Shown piece by piece: positions 25,843 to 35,302 of a stretch of DNA of 64,000 nt. The position numbers were made by a program, and so were the translations under genes. The stretch spans positions 33,060 to 97,059 of the forward strand of contig CACWID010000008.1 in the NCBI GenBank assembly GCA_902760865.1, read 5' to 3'. Origin of the DNA: an uncultured Bacteroidales bacterium (GTDB taxonomy: Bacteria; Bacteroidota; Bacteroidia; Bacteroidales; Muribaculaceae). How positions within the stretch are numbered: the stretch's first letter is position 1; each line of letters begins with the position of its first letter. Under the pieces are notes generated by a model. That model was not told where the DNA came from and searched no databases. It saw nothing but the letters and a program-made list of their open reading frames with translations.

Positions 25843-28614
25843 ATGAAGAAATTCCTATTGTTATTGACAGCGGCCATTACGGCCATGTCATTGTCGTCGG
25901 CTCCCGTTGATCAAGCGACGGCACAACGTAAGGCAAAGAGCTTTCTGACACAACACATGTATGCCGGGAAAACCATGTCGGCCTCGGCCCTCAACCCTGT
26001 TCTTGTCAAGACCGAGATGGGAAGTGCCAAAATTAATCAGCCTGTCTATTACATTTACAACACATCCACGACTTTTCTCGTTATTGCCGGTGATGACCGT
26101 GCCGAGGAAATCCTCATGATCGGCGATCGTCCCCTGAAGGACGTCAACAACCTGCCGCCGGGCATGCTGGACATGCTCCGTCAGTACAAGGAGGAGATTT
26201 CATTCTTGCAAGAGAATCCTAATTTGAAGGTGGCTCCCATTGTCAGCCCTGAGAATACACCCATGCTGCGTGCAACGAATGTCGGCCCGCTGCTGACCGC
26301 CAACTGGGACCAGCAAGAACCCTATTACAACCAGTGCGTGTTCAAGTACAACAACCGGAACTATCAGTGCTTGACGGGCTGCCCTGCCACCTCGGCCTCG
26401 ATGGTGCTGTACTTCTGGAAGTACCCGACTACTCCGACCGGAAATCTTGATTCCTATCAAGGATACCTCGACCTCTCAAGCGGTTATACCTCTAATGAGG
26501 TCAGTTTTACCTATCCTGCCCTGTCGTCCACCACATTTGACTGGGCCAACATGAGGGATGATTATACCGGCGAATACACCACTGCTGAGGGTAATGCCGT
26601 GGCAACGCTGATGCGCTATGTGGGCCAGGCCGAGCAGATGATATATGGTCCCAACGGCAGCGGCATCAGTGTCGATGACGCTCAGCATGTGGCCGACATG
26701 TTCATCCGTTTCGGTTATGATGCCACCACAACCCGCCTTGTGAAGCAGTATGAGAAAATGGACAATTCTGGCAACGTGTCGGGCCGCATCTATACCGATG
26801 CACAGTGGGCTGCCATGATTCAGGAGGAGATGGCTGCCGGCCGCCCCATCGTGTTCATGGCAGTGGACTTGAGTAATGGTGGTCATGCCTTCAACGTCGA
26901 TGGCTACCGCAGCAGCGACAACAAGTACCACATCAACTTCGGCTGGAGTGGCGAGGGAAATGATTGGTGCGCACTGAATGCTTTCGGATATACCACATCC
27001 TCGGGCTGGTGGAGCACATCTTATAATTTCAATACTTATCAGCAGATGATTATCGGCATCCAGCCGCCCTCAACCGCTACTCCCGAACTGACTGTCAATC
27101 CCACTTCGCTGAGCTTTACCGGCCAGACAGGTGAGACCTATACCAAGACCTTTACCGTGACGGGTACTGACCTGCGCGGTGATGTGAACGTTTCGTCCAA
27201 CAGCGGTGTCTTTGCCGTATCGCCCACTACGATCACTGCCGCCCAGGCGGCAGCCGGCGCCACGGTGACTGTCACCTACATCCCGACGACAGCGGGCACC
27301 CAGAACGGCACGATTACCATCTCGAGCAGTGCTGCCGAGGACAAAACCGTCACCGTAACGGGTACCGCAACCAGCGTTCCCAAGCTCGTTGCCGATCCCT
27401 CGACGCTGAACTTCAACACCGTGATGGGCACCCCCGTCACCCAGTCGTTCATGCTCACTGGCCTGAACCTGACGGGCGATGTTGACCTGTCGGTCAGCGG
27501 CGCTGAATTCACGATCAACAAGACCCACGTGGACAAGGCCAACGCCAGTGCGGGCGCCGTGGTCACCGTTACCTATTTCCCGACTGTCGCCGGCACTCAC
27601 ACCGGTACCGTGACCATCACCAGCGCCGACTGTGCTGACGTGACTGTTGCCCTCAACGGTGTCGCCGACATCGTGAAGGCCGTTCCCGTGATGCTGCCTG
27701 CCAACGAGGAATACATCAACCTGACCAAGTTCCGTGCCGACTGGACCGATGCTACCCCCGATGAGAATGTGGCCAGCTACACCCTCGAGGTGAACGGCAA
27801 GCCCGAGGTGGTTGAATTGCTCGGCTCCATCGACGGTACTTCTTACACCAACCAGAGCTATCAGGCAGTGACGCTCTCTGCTCCCTGGTCGGGCAACAAC
27901 GTCTATGGCGGCTATGGAGCCATCTACTTCCGCAACGCTACCCACCAGTCGGCAACCACCGATGGCTACATCAAGTTCACCATCCCCGCAGGCTACCAGA
28001 ACCAGACCTTCACCGTGAAGATTACCACGGCCAGCGGTCAGTATGGCAGCGGCAGGTTTGTAGTGGGCTCGAACCAGACGGCAGCCGTTGAGTACAACAT
28101 GAGTGCGACCGAGACTCACAGCTGGCTCGTGACCGGCAACAGCGGTGAGGTGATTACCGTCACTTCGCCCGAGAATCAGTACTCACCCGACATCGCCCTG
28201 ATCGAGGTTTATGCCGGTGACGCTACTGCTGCCACCCTCAACGCTACCAGGGACGTCGATCCCGACTATCGCCTGATTGAGGGTATCACCGAGAAGTTCT
28301 TCACCGTTGAGGACCTGACTGCCGAGGGCACCTTCCTCTACAAGGTGAAGGCTATCTACATCGACGGCACCGAGAGCGAGTGGAGCAACATCGAGGAGGT
28401 TACGCTGTTTGAGAATGGCCACGGCTATGAAGTGGGCGACGTGAACCACGACGGCAAGCTGAACATCTCTGACGTGACTGCTCTGACCAACTATCTGTTG
28501 ACCAATGGCGAGGGCGACGGATGTGCCATCTGCGGTGACATGACAGGCGACGGCAATGTGACCATCGCCGACGTGACCGCGCTGATCAACTACCTGTTGA
28601 CGCACTCAAATTAA
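25843..28614 (+). CDS. C10 family peptidase with two Ig-like domains and dockerin
   Basis: The 923-residue product has a signal peptide (1-20), a propeptide, Cys180 (LTGCPATSASMVL) and His348 (NGGHAFNVDGYR). The next motif reads HINFGWSG, with Phe where most C10 enzymes have Trp. Two Ig-like (ASH-type) repeats (about 405-505 and 505-605) are followed by an Fn3-like domain split by a jelly-roll insert and two dockerin repeats (GDVNHDGKLNISDVTALT, GDMTGDGNVTIADVTALI). The Cys pair in CAICGDM is shared only with the next gene. The last third and the downstream terminator are nearly identical in DNA to those of the gene at 29117. Confidence 0.92.
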   Translation: MKKFLLLLTAAITAMSLSSAPVDQATAQRKAKSFLTQHMYAGKTMSASALNPVLVKTEMGSAKINQPVYYIYNTSTTFLVIAGDDRAEEILMIGDRPLKDVNNLPPGMLDMLRQYKEEISFLQENPNLKVAPIVSPENTPMLRATNVGPLLTANWDQQEPYYNQCVFKYNNRNYQCLTGCPATSASMVLYFWKYPTTPTGNLDSYQGYLDLSSGYTSNEVSFTYPALSSTTFDWANMRDDYTGEYTTAEGNAVATLMRYVGQAEQMIYGPNGSGISVDDAQHVADMFIRFGYDATTTRLVKQYEKMDNSGNVSGRIYTDAQWAAMIQEEMAAGRPIVFMAVDLSNGGHAFNVDGYRSSDNKYHINFGWSGEGNDWCALNAFGYTTSSGWWSTSYNFNTYQQMIIGIQPPSTATPELTVNPTSLSFTGQTGETYTKTFTVTGTDLRGDVNVSSNSGVFAVSPTTITAAQAAAGATVTVTYIPTTAGTQNGTITISSSAAEDKTVTVTGTATSVPKLVADPSTLNFNTVMGTPVTQSFMLTGLNLTGDVDLSVSGAEFTINKTHVDKANASAGAVVTVTYFPTVAGTHTGTVTITSADCADVTVALNGVADIVKAVPVMLPANEEYINLTKFRADWTDATPDENVASYTLEVNGKPEVVELLGSIDGTSYTNQSYQAVTLSAPWSGNNVYGGYGAIYFRNATHQSATTDGYIKFTIPAGYQNQTFTVKITTASGQYGSGRFVVGSNQTAAVEYNMSATETHSWLVTGNSGEVITVTSPENQYSPDIALIEVYAGDATAATLNATRDVDPDYRLIEGITEKFFTVEDLTAEGTFLYKVKAIYIDGTESEWSNIEEVTLFENGHGYEVGDVNHDGKLNISDVTALTNYLLTNGEGDGCAICGDMTGDGNVTIADVTALINYLLTHSN

Positions 28615-28663
28615 GGCGCGCGGCAGTTACGGTTTGTAACAACCGACAACTCTTGAAATAATC

Positions 28664-28702
28664 AGGTTCCCGAGGGAAATCTCCCTTCGGGAACTTGTTT
28701 TT
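28664..28702 (+). terminator. Rho-independent terminator
   Basis: GTTCCCGAGGGA and TCCCTTCGGGAAC form a stem followed by TTGTTTTT. A nearly identical hairpin follows the next gene at 32614-32652. Confidence 0.85.
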
Positions 28703-28734
28703 ACATTAATACCAGTCCTACAAATATATCGTTT

Positions 28735-28893
28735 GGGAATCAATGCGTCAGCAACTCCCCCTCTAAGGGGGCCGGGCAGGCGTCGATGCTACCGATGAAA
28801 GTCGTTAGCTGCAGTAGCACGAACGCCCGCGCCCTGACAGGTGCTCCCTATTGGTCAAGAAGGGGTGTTGTTAACGCATTCATTCTCAGCTGA
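28735..28893. repeat. Dispersed intergenic element, inverted pair, second copy
   Basis: The left half (28735-28793) is the reverse complement of 8060-8120. The right half (28814-28893, ending GTTGTTAACGCATTCATT) is a diverged copy in the opposite orientation, so the ends form inverted repeats around AATGCGTCAGCAAC. It fills most of the 500-bp gene-free gap between two C10 genes. Confidence 0.6.
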
Positions 28894-29028
28894 TACTCTG
28901 TCTTTACACGAGCTGGATGTCCATCGGCCTGGCGTTGCGCCAGGTGTCATTTTGAAGCCCTGCGGCCCGCCACGATGTCATTTTCGTGTAAAAAAATGGT
29001 TTTTCTGAATAATTTATTAGAACAAATA

Positions 29029-29060
29029 TTTGGTTGTTATTATTGGTTTTTGTTATTTTG
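29029..29060 (+). promoter_or_regulatory. Promoter of the C10 gene at 29117
   Basis: TTTG (29029-29032) and TTATTTTG (29053-29060) with a 20-bp spacer. The elements overlap the theoretical upstream extension of the frame, which supports the ATG at 29117 as the real start. Confidence 0.55.
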
Positions 29061-29116
29061 CGGCGTATTCAAGAAACATCTTTTTTTCGTTTTATAATTA
29101 TCAAAATTCAGTGCTT

Positions 29117-32100
29117 ATGAAGAAAATTCTATTGCTTGTTGTGGCCGTTCTTATGGCCCTTCAAATGTCGGCTGGCGACGTCACTGCCTCGCAGGCACAG
29201 GCCGCAGCCAATGCGTTTCTTAGAAAACAGGTAGCCGCAGGTCATCTTAAAGCCTCGGCAGTATCTAACCTGCAACTTGTCAAGTCTGAAGCCTCGGTGG
29301 CTAAACCCACGGCCGTGGACTACTACATCTTCAATTCGGCTAAATCCTATGTGGTAGTTTCCGGTGATGACTTGGCACCCCAAATCCTGATGTACGGTGA
29401 GGAGGGTTCTCTCGACTTGAACAACATCCCTCCCGGCATGCAGTGGTTACTCAACAAGTACAAATATCAGATCGACGGCCTCAAGGCTGGTACCATGGTG
29501 CCGGTGAAGCTCCCCAAGTTTGCCACCACACCCGTTGCACCGCTGGTAAACGCCAACTGGGACCAGAGCGCACCTTATAACAACCAGTGCCCCTCCAGTG
29601 GCGGCAGTCACGCTGTCACGGGTTGCCCGGCCACTTCGTTGGCCATGTGCTACTACAAGTGGAAATGGCCCGAGACCTATCCCGCAGTAGCAGCACTCTC
29701 GGGTACTGGCGGCCTCAGTGCCGCTGCTCTGCCTGAACGTGCAGCCGACTGGGCTAACATCATCGACGAGTACACTGGTCCGACCAACTATACTTCCACA
29801 AGTGAACAGAAGGACGCTGTGGCATGGCTGATGCGCTATGCAGGCCAGTCAATTCCCGATTACCAGTACAGCACCAGTGCCAGCGGTGCCAACGACCCCG
29901 AGATCTTCCAGGGCTGTAAAAACATGGGTTATACTGATGCACAGTACCTCCTGCTCACCGAGCTCGAGAGTTCGGGTTGGACCTACACCAATGGCCCGCA
30001 GCAGTATACCGACGCCGAGTGGAACGAATTTATGTTGAACGAGCTGCACAACGGCCGTCCCATCGAGTATCTGGCTTATGATATCCAGAATGGCTATAAC
30101 GTTTCGGGTCACGCCTTCAATGTGTTTGGCTGCAATGCCAGTGGCCAGTACTACGTGAACTGGGGCTGGAGCGGCGACAGCAACGGCTATTGCACGCTGC
30201 ACAACTTCACCACCGCTACTGGTGCAACGGGTCAGGCTGGCGCCTACGTCTTCAAGTATGGCGAGGCCATGATTATCGGTATCGAGCCTCCCGCAGGAGC
30301 CCTCAACACTCCCAGGATTAAGGTTAACCCCACCTCGCTCATAATGAACGCTATTGTGGGCAATCCTGTCACCGCCACCTTCACCGTTACCGGTTACAAC
30401 CTCACCGACAGGGTGAATCTGGCCCTCAGCGGTAGTAACGCTTTCTCGCTGAGCACCACCAGCATCAGCGCTGCCCAGGCCGCTAACGAAGTGACTGTCA
30501 CTGTGACCTATAACCCCACAGTGTCAGGCACCGATGAGGCCACCGTTACGTTGACCAGCGCCGAGGCCGAGGCCGTGACGCTCAAGATTAACGGTACTGC
30601 CGACCTGGAGACCTATAAACCCGTGATGCTCGATGCCCGCAATATCACATCCACCTCGTTTACCGCTGCCTGGACCGACGAGACCCCTGCTGCCAACGTG
30701 GAGAGCTACACCCTCTATGTGAGCGACAAGCCGTTCCGTCCTCCCTATGCTCTGCTTGACAGCGTCGACTGGAGTAGTAACAACAACGTACCTTCTGGCT
30801 GGACGCAAAGCGGTCTGAATTATTGGAGTTCCAATAGCGCAAGCTACCTGAGCGACGGCGGCTATGTGCAGACCAAGACCTACGATCTCACGGGTTATGA
30901 CAAGGTGACCGTGATGGTTTACTCTGAGCCTTATCAAGGCAACAACTCGATGACTGTGGCAACCAGTGCCCAGAACAAGACCGTTAGCATGTCTGGCAGC
31001 TCGTTCAACTGGTACACCTTCGTTCTGAATTGCGCCAGCAGCGACTATGTTAAGATTACTACCAGCGGCATGCCCGACATGAGGTATGTGAAGGTTTATG
31101 CCGGCGATCTCACCAATACGATGCAGCTCAAGGCCAACGAAACCGGCGACGAGACCTATCGCGTCATTACCGGTATCACCAGCAAGAGTTACACCGTGAC
31201 CGGCCTCACCGCGGGCGGCACCTTCAACTTCTATGTTGTGGCCAACTACATCAATGGCGGTATCGGCGATAGCAACATTGAACAAGTGACCCTCTTGGAG
31301 AATAGCAATCCCACAATCACCGTGAGTCCCTCTGCCCTGAACATGACGACCACAGTCGGCGAGCCCACCACGGCCACCATCAACGTGGGCGGTGCTAATC
31401 TCACTGGCGATGTGACTCTGGCGCTGACCGATGCCGACGGTGTTTACAGCATCACGCCGACAACCATCAGCGCGGCAGAGGCCATGAACGGCAAGGACGT
31501 TACCGTTACCTATAGCCCCACGGCCTTCGGCGGTAACACTGCCACGATAACGCTGAGTAGTGCCGGTGCCGAGGATGTGACCGTTACCCTGAACGGTCAG
31601 GCCAACCTCGTGAAGTATGCTCCCGTCATGCTGCCTGCCGACGAGGCATATATCAACCTGACCAAGTTCCGTGCCGACTGGACCGATGCCACTCCCGATG
31701 CCAATGTAGCAAGCTACACTCTTGAGGTGAACGGCAAGCCTGCCGTGCCTGAGCCCGAGCCTGAACTGATTGCTTCGCTCTCTGGTACGAGCTACTCGGG
31801 TAGCGGCTATTATGTTGTCAACTTGACTGCTCCCTGGAGTGGTACCAATGTGCGTGGCCACAATAATGAAATCATCTACTTCAGGAACAATTATGATAAT
31901 GATGGTATCTATGGTAACATCTCCTACACTATTCCTGCAGGTTATGAGAATGCTACCTTCACAGTGAAGATTACCTCAGGCACAAGTACTGAGGAGGCTG
32001 TCGGTAACTTGACTGTTTCCACGCCGCAGACCGCTGGTGTGACCCACTACTTCACGCCTTCACAGACCTATACTTGGGTGGTTACGGCAAGCAGCGGTGA

Positions 32101-32566
32101 GAAGATTGACATCACCACTCCCGATGCTCAGTATTCACCCGACATCGCCCTGATCGAGGTTTATGCTGGTGACGCTACTGCTGCCACCCTCAACGCTACC
32201 AAGGACGTCGATCCCGACTATCGCCTGATTGAGGGTATCACCGAGAAGTTCTTCACCGTTGAGGACCTGACTGCCGAGGGCACCTTCCTCTACAAGGTAA
32301 AGGCTATCTACATTGACGGCACCGAGAGCGAGTGGAGCAACGAGGAGGAAGTTACCTTGTTCGCGAATGGCCACGGCTATGTAGTGGGCGACGTGAACCA
32401 CGACGGTAAGCTGAACATCTCTGACGTGACTGCTCTGATCAACTACCTGTTGACCAATGGCGAGGGCGACGGTTGTGCCATCTGCGGTGACATGACTGGC
32501 GACGGCAGTGTGACCATCGCCGACGTAACCACGCTGATCAACTACCTGTTGTCGCTCTCAGATTGA
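29117..32566 (+). CDS. C10 family peptidase, largest form, duplicated Ig/Fn3 modules
   Basis: The frame is open from 29030, but the signal peptide (MKKILLLVVAVLMALQMSAG) starts at 29117, giving 1149 residues. Cys170 (VTGCPATSLAMCY) and His332 (SGHAFNVFGCN) are present, and YVNWGWSG is intact. The Asp that follows the His in the paralogues (HAFNVDG) is Phe here. Next come Ig-like, split Fn3, a second Ig-like, a second split Fn3, and two dockerin repeats (GDVNHDGKLNISDVTALI, GDMTGDGSVTIADVTTLI). The module pair appears to have arisen by internal duplication or by acquiring the tail of the gene at 25843. Confidence 0.92.
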   Translation: MKKILLLVVAVLMALQMSAGDVTASQAQAAANAFLRKQVAAGHLKASAVSNLQLVKSEASVAKPTAVDYYIFNSAKSYVVVSGDDLAPQILMYGEEGSLDLNNIPPGMQWLLNKYKYQIDGLKAGTMVPVKLPKFATTPVAPLVNANWDQSAPYNNQCPSSGGSHAVTGCPATSLAMCYYKWKWPETYPAVAALSGTGGLSAAALPERAADWANIIDEYTGPTNYTSTSEQKDAVAWLMRYAGQSIPDYQYSTSASGANDPEIFQGCKNMGYTDAQYLLLTELESSGWTYTNGPQQYTDAEWNEFMLNELHNGRPIEYLAYDIQNGYNVSGHAFNVFGCNASGQYYVNWGWSGDSNGYCTLHNFTTATGATGQAGAYVFKYGEAMIIGIEPPAGALNTPRIKVNPTSLIMNAIVGNPVTATFTVTGYNLTDRVNLALSGSNAFSLSTTSISAAQAANEVTVTVTYNPTVSGTDEATVTLTSAEAEAVTLKINGTADLETYKPVMLDARNITSTSFTAAWTDETPAANVESYTLYVSDKPFRPPYALLDSVDWSSNNNVPSGWTQSGLNYWSSNSASYLSDGGYVQTKTYDLTGYDKVTVMVYSEPYQGNNSMTVATSAQNKTVSMSGSSFNWYTFVLNCASSDYVKITTSGMPDMRYVKVYAGDLTNTMQLKANETGDETYRVITGITSKSYTVTGLTAGGTFNFYVVANYINGGIGDSNIEQVTLLENSNPTITVSPSALNMTTTVGEPTTATINVGGANLTGDVTLALTDADGVYSITPTTISAAEAMNGKDVTVTYSPTAFGGNTATITLSSAGAEDVTVTLNGQANLVKYAPVMLPADEAYINLTKFRADWTDATPDANVASYTLEVNGKPAVPEPEPELIASLSGTSYSGSGYYVVNLTAPWSGTNVRGHNNEIIYFRNNYDNDGIYGNISYTIPAGYENATFTVKITSGTSTEEAVGNLTVSTPQTAGVTHYFTPSQTYTWVVTASSGEKIDITTPDAQYSPDIALIEVYAGDATAATLNATKDVDPDYRLIEGITEKFFTVEDLTAEGTFLYKVKAIYIDGTESEWSNEEEVTLFANGHGYVVGDVNHDGKLNISDVTALINYLLTNGEGDGCAICGDMTGDGSVTIADVTTLINYLLSLSD

Positions 32567-32613
32567 GGCGCCTGCAGTTACGGTTTGTAGCCGCTGACAA
32601 CTCTTGAAATAAT

Positions 32614-32652
32614 CAGGTTCCCGAGGGAAGGCTCCTTCGGGGACTTGATTTT
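32614..32652 (+). terminator. Rho-independent terminator
   Basis: GTTCCCGAGGGAAGG pairs with CTCCTTCGGGGAC and is followed by T-rich sequence. It is almost the same hairpin as at 28664. Confidence 0.8.
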
Positions 32653-32674
32653 TATTAGTTTTTTGCCCGAAAAA

Positions 32675-32706
32675 GTTGTTTTATTATCGTTTTTGACTTA
32701 ATTTTG
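32675..32706 (+). promoter_or_regulatory. Promoter of the C10 gene at 32819
   Basis: GTTG (32675-32678) and TAATTTTG (32699-32706), spacer 20 bp, followed by a leader of about 110 nt. Confidence 0.5.
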
Positions 32707-32818
32707 CAACGGTTTTTGGCGTTGTTGCTTCTTGCAGCGACGCTTGTTATCAACATTAACGACTACTGAAGCTGAGAAGTTAACATCATAATTATCTAAT
32801 AATCAATCATTTATTTGT

Positions 32819-35212
32819 ATGAGAAGAGTTTTATTGTTTGCCGCTGTTCTGCTTGCGGCGATTCAACTGTCGGCAGGGCCCGTCGACTTGCGTGCGGCCC
32901 AACACAAGGCACAAGCCTTTGTTCAGCAGAAAAACTATGGCGGTCGCTTGAATGCGCCCCTCCGTGGTGAGTTGCGTCTGGCTCACGCCGAGATGAACTC
33001 CAAGATGTTTGACCGTGCTGTCTATTACATCTTCAATAGCGACAATGGCTATGTGATTGTCTCGGGTGATGACCGTGCCGAGGAGATTCTGGGCTATGGT
33101 GATGCTCCGCTTGACTTCAACACCATCCCTTGCAACATGCGCGCATGGCTTGACACCTACAAGGAGCAGATTGAATACCTGCAGGCACATCCTGACCTGA
33201 AGGTGGATCGTTCCTCGTTCAATGCCCCGTCCAGGATACCGAGCGTGGAACCGCTGCTGACGGCCCTGTGGGACCAGGAAGCACCCTATTGGAACATGTG
33301 CAAGATCAATAACCAGCAGTGTCTGACGGGTTGCCCTGCAACCTCGGCCGCAATGGTGATGCACTACTGGAAGTATCCCGACTTTGAGACCGATCAGGTT
33401 CCGGCCTACAAATGCCATCTCTATACCGGTTACTATTCGTCCACCTATGTCAATGTGGATGCTCTGCCTCCCGTGACATTTGACTGGGACAATATGCTGG
33501 ACCGTTACTCTGGCGGTTACAATAGTACTCAGGCCAATGCCGTGGCAACGCTGATGCGTTATGTCGGCCAGGCCGAACGCATGGAGTATGGTACGAGCGC
33601 TGCCGGCGGTAGCGGTATCTCGACCGACAGTGTGTCGCTCATCGTGGACATGTACAAGTTCTTCGGCTATGACGAGGAGACAGTCCGCCTGGTGCGCAAG
33701 ACCGGTTCCAATGCCAGTAACGAGGTTTGGGGAGGCCTCATCCAGGAAGAATTGTCCGAGGGTCGTCCCATCGTGTTCTGTGCTGTCTCGGGCGGCTTCT
33801 TCGGTGGTGGCCATGCCTTCAATGTGGACGGCTATGACGCCACTAGCAAAAAATATCACATCAACTTCGGCTGGAGCGGAACGTCCAACGACTACTATGC
33901 GCTCAACGCCTTTGACGGCTACAATCAGGACCAGCAGATGGTTATCGGTATCCAGCCGCCGATGAAGGTTCCGCGCCTCAAGGCCGATGCTACCAGCCTG
34001 TCGATGGAGTGCTTCAAGAACCAGACTTCGACGGTTGCCTTCACCCTCAAGGGTAGCAACCTGGAGGGTGACGTGACGCTGACCCTCAACGACGACAATG
34101 ACGTGTTCAGCATCAGCGAGACTGCCGTTACTCCCGATGAGGCCGGCAAGGTCGACAAGACCATCGCTGTCACCTATGCACCCAAGGCTGAGGGCACCTA
34201 TACCGCAACCATCACCTGCAGCGCTCCTGGTGTCAATGATATCGTTATCTCACTGGTGGGAACTTCGGCCTATGAGCTGTACCGTCCCGTCATGGAACCC
34301 CTGGACGAGCAGAGCGTGACCGCCACCTCGTTCCGTGCCGAGTGGACTGACAACACGCCCGCCGAGAATGTGGTCAGCTACACCCTCGAGGTGAAGGAGA
34401 AACCCGACGTATGCCTGCTGGCTGAGGGCGACTGGAGCGACGTGCCCAGCGAGAGCGTCAACCATGCCAGCGATGCCACCAACTACCTGCCTGAGGGCTG
34501 GACCTTCACGGGTACCAACTTCTATCTGGACGGCGGCTTCATCTCGGCCAGCCGCAACAGTGTCATCCAACCCGGTTGCGACCTGACTGGCTACAGCATG
34601 GTGAGCGTCATCCTCCGTGCCAAGAACTACATGAATGGCGGCGCCACCACGCTGACCATCGAGACCGATGAGGCATCTAAGACCATCGTTCTGGCCAAGG
34701 AAATCGACACTTATCTGGTTGTGCTGCCCGTCGGCGACCGTGGCTATGTCAAGTTGGTTACCGGTAACTATCCCGAGATTCAGACCGTCAAGGTCTTCGG
34801 CGGCGAGGTGACCGATCCCGAGCCCTTCATGCTCAGGGGTGCCAGCGAGACCGGCGACGAGCTGTTCCGTCTCATCGAGGGCATCACCCCCGACAAGTTC
34901 TACACCGTCAACGGTCTGAAGCCTGCAACTCCCTATCTGTATCGTGTGAAGGCCATCTACGTGAACGGCACCGAGAGCCTCTGGAGCAATACCAGAGAGG
35001 TTCTCCTCGCCGAGGGCGGTGATGTAGTGCTTGGCGACATTGACGGCGACGGCAATGTGTCCATCGTAGATGTCACTGAACTGATTAAGGCCCTGCTCTC
35101 GGATGGTGCAGATGCTCTGGACATCCGGGTTGCCGACTGCACGGGCGACGGCGTGGTATCCATTTCCGACGTGACCGAACTCATCAACTACCTGTTGAGC
35201 GGCAAGTGGTAA
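32819..35212 (+). CDS. C10 family peptidase with dockerin (last of the array)
   Basis: The 797-residue product has a signal peptide (1-20), a propeptide, Cys172 (LTGCPATSAAMVM) and His332 (GGGHAFNVDGYD), then HINFGWSG with Phe in place of the usual first Trp. An Ig-like domain (about 385-480), a split Fn3-like domain with an inserted beta-sandwich, and two dockerin repeats (GDIDGDGNVSIVDVTELI, ADCTGDGVVSISDVTELI) follow. The repeats are the most divergent of the array. It ends the array and is followed by a perfect terminator hairpin. Confidence 0.92.
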   Translation: MRRVLLFAAVLLAAIQLSAGPVDLRAAQHKAQAFVQQKNYGGRLNAPLRGELRLAHAEMNSKMFDRAVYYIFNSDNGYVIVSGDDRAEEILGYGDAPLDFNTIPCNMRAWLDTYKEQIEYLQAHPDLKVDRSSFNAPSRIPSVEPLLTALWDQEAPYWNMCKINNQQCLTGCPATSAAMVMHYWKYPDFETDQVPAYKCHLYTGYYSSTYVNVDALPPVTFDWDNMLDRYSGGYNSTQANAVATLMRYVGQAERMEYGTSAAGGSGISTDSVSLIVDMYKFFGYDEETVRLVRKTGSNASNEVWGGLIQEELSEGRPIVFCAVSGGFFGGGHAFNVDGYDATSKKYHINFGWSGTSNDYYALNAFDGYNQDQQMVIGIQPPMKVPRLKADATSLSMECFKNQTSTVAFTLKGSNLEGDVTLTLNDDNDVFSISETAVTPDEAGKVDKTIAVTYAPKAEGTYTATITCSAPGVNDIVISLVGTSAYELYRPVMEPLDEQSVTATSFRAEWTDNTPAENVVSYTLEVKEKPDVCLLAEGDWSDVPSESVNHASDATNYLPEGWTFTGTNFYLDGGFISASRNSVIQPGCDLTGYSMVSVILRAKNYMNGGATTLTIETDEASKTIVLAKEIDTYLVVLPVGDRGYVKLVTGNYPEIQTVKVFGGEVTDPEPFMLRGASETGDELFRLIEGITPDKFYTVNGLKPATPYLYRVKAIYVNGTESLWSNTREVLLAEGGDVVLGDIDGDGNVSIVDVTELIKALLSDGADALDIRVADCTGDGVVSISDVTELINYLLSGKW

Positions 35213-35249
35213 GCCGATAAACCAATCCTCTCAACTCACAATTGCTATC

Positions 35250-35290
35250 GTTGTGGACGTGCCAGTCGGCACGTCCACAACTTTAATTTT
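35250..35290 (+). terminator. Strong rho-independent terminator
   Basis: A perfect 14-bp stem (GTTGTGGACGTGCC, loop AGTC, GGCACGTCCACAAC, 35250-35281) is followed by TTTAATTTT. It marks the end of the C10 array. Confidence 0.93.
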
Positions 35291-35302
35291 TGTATAAAAT
35301 AT

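Noticed and set aside
29030-29116. N-terminal extension of the large C10 peptidase
   Set aside because: It overlaps the promoter elements, and the typical signal peptide begins at 29117.
18440-35212. CRISPR-like repetition across the array
   Set aside because: The repetition is of whole coding genes and protein modules, with no short regular repeats and spacers.
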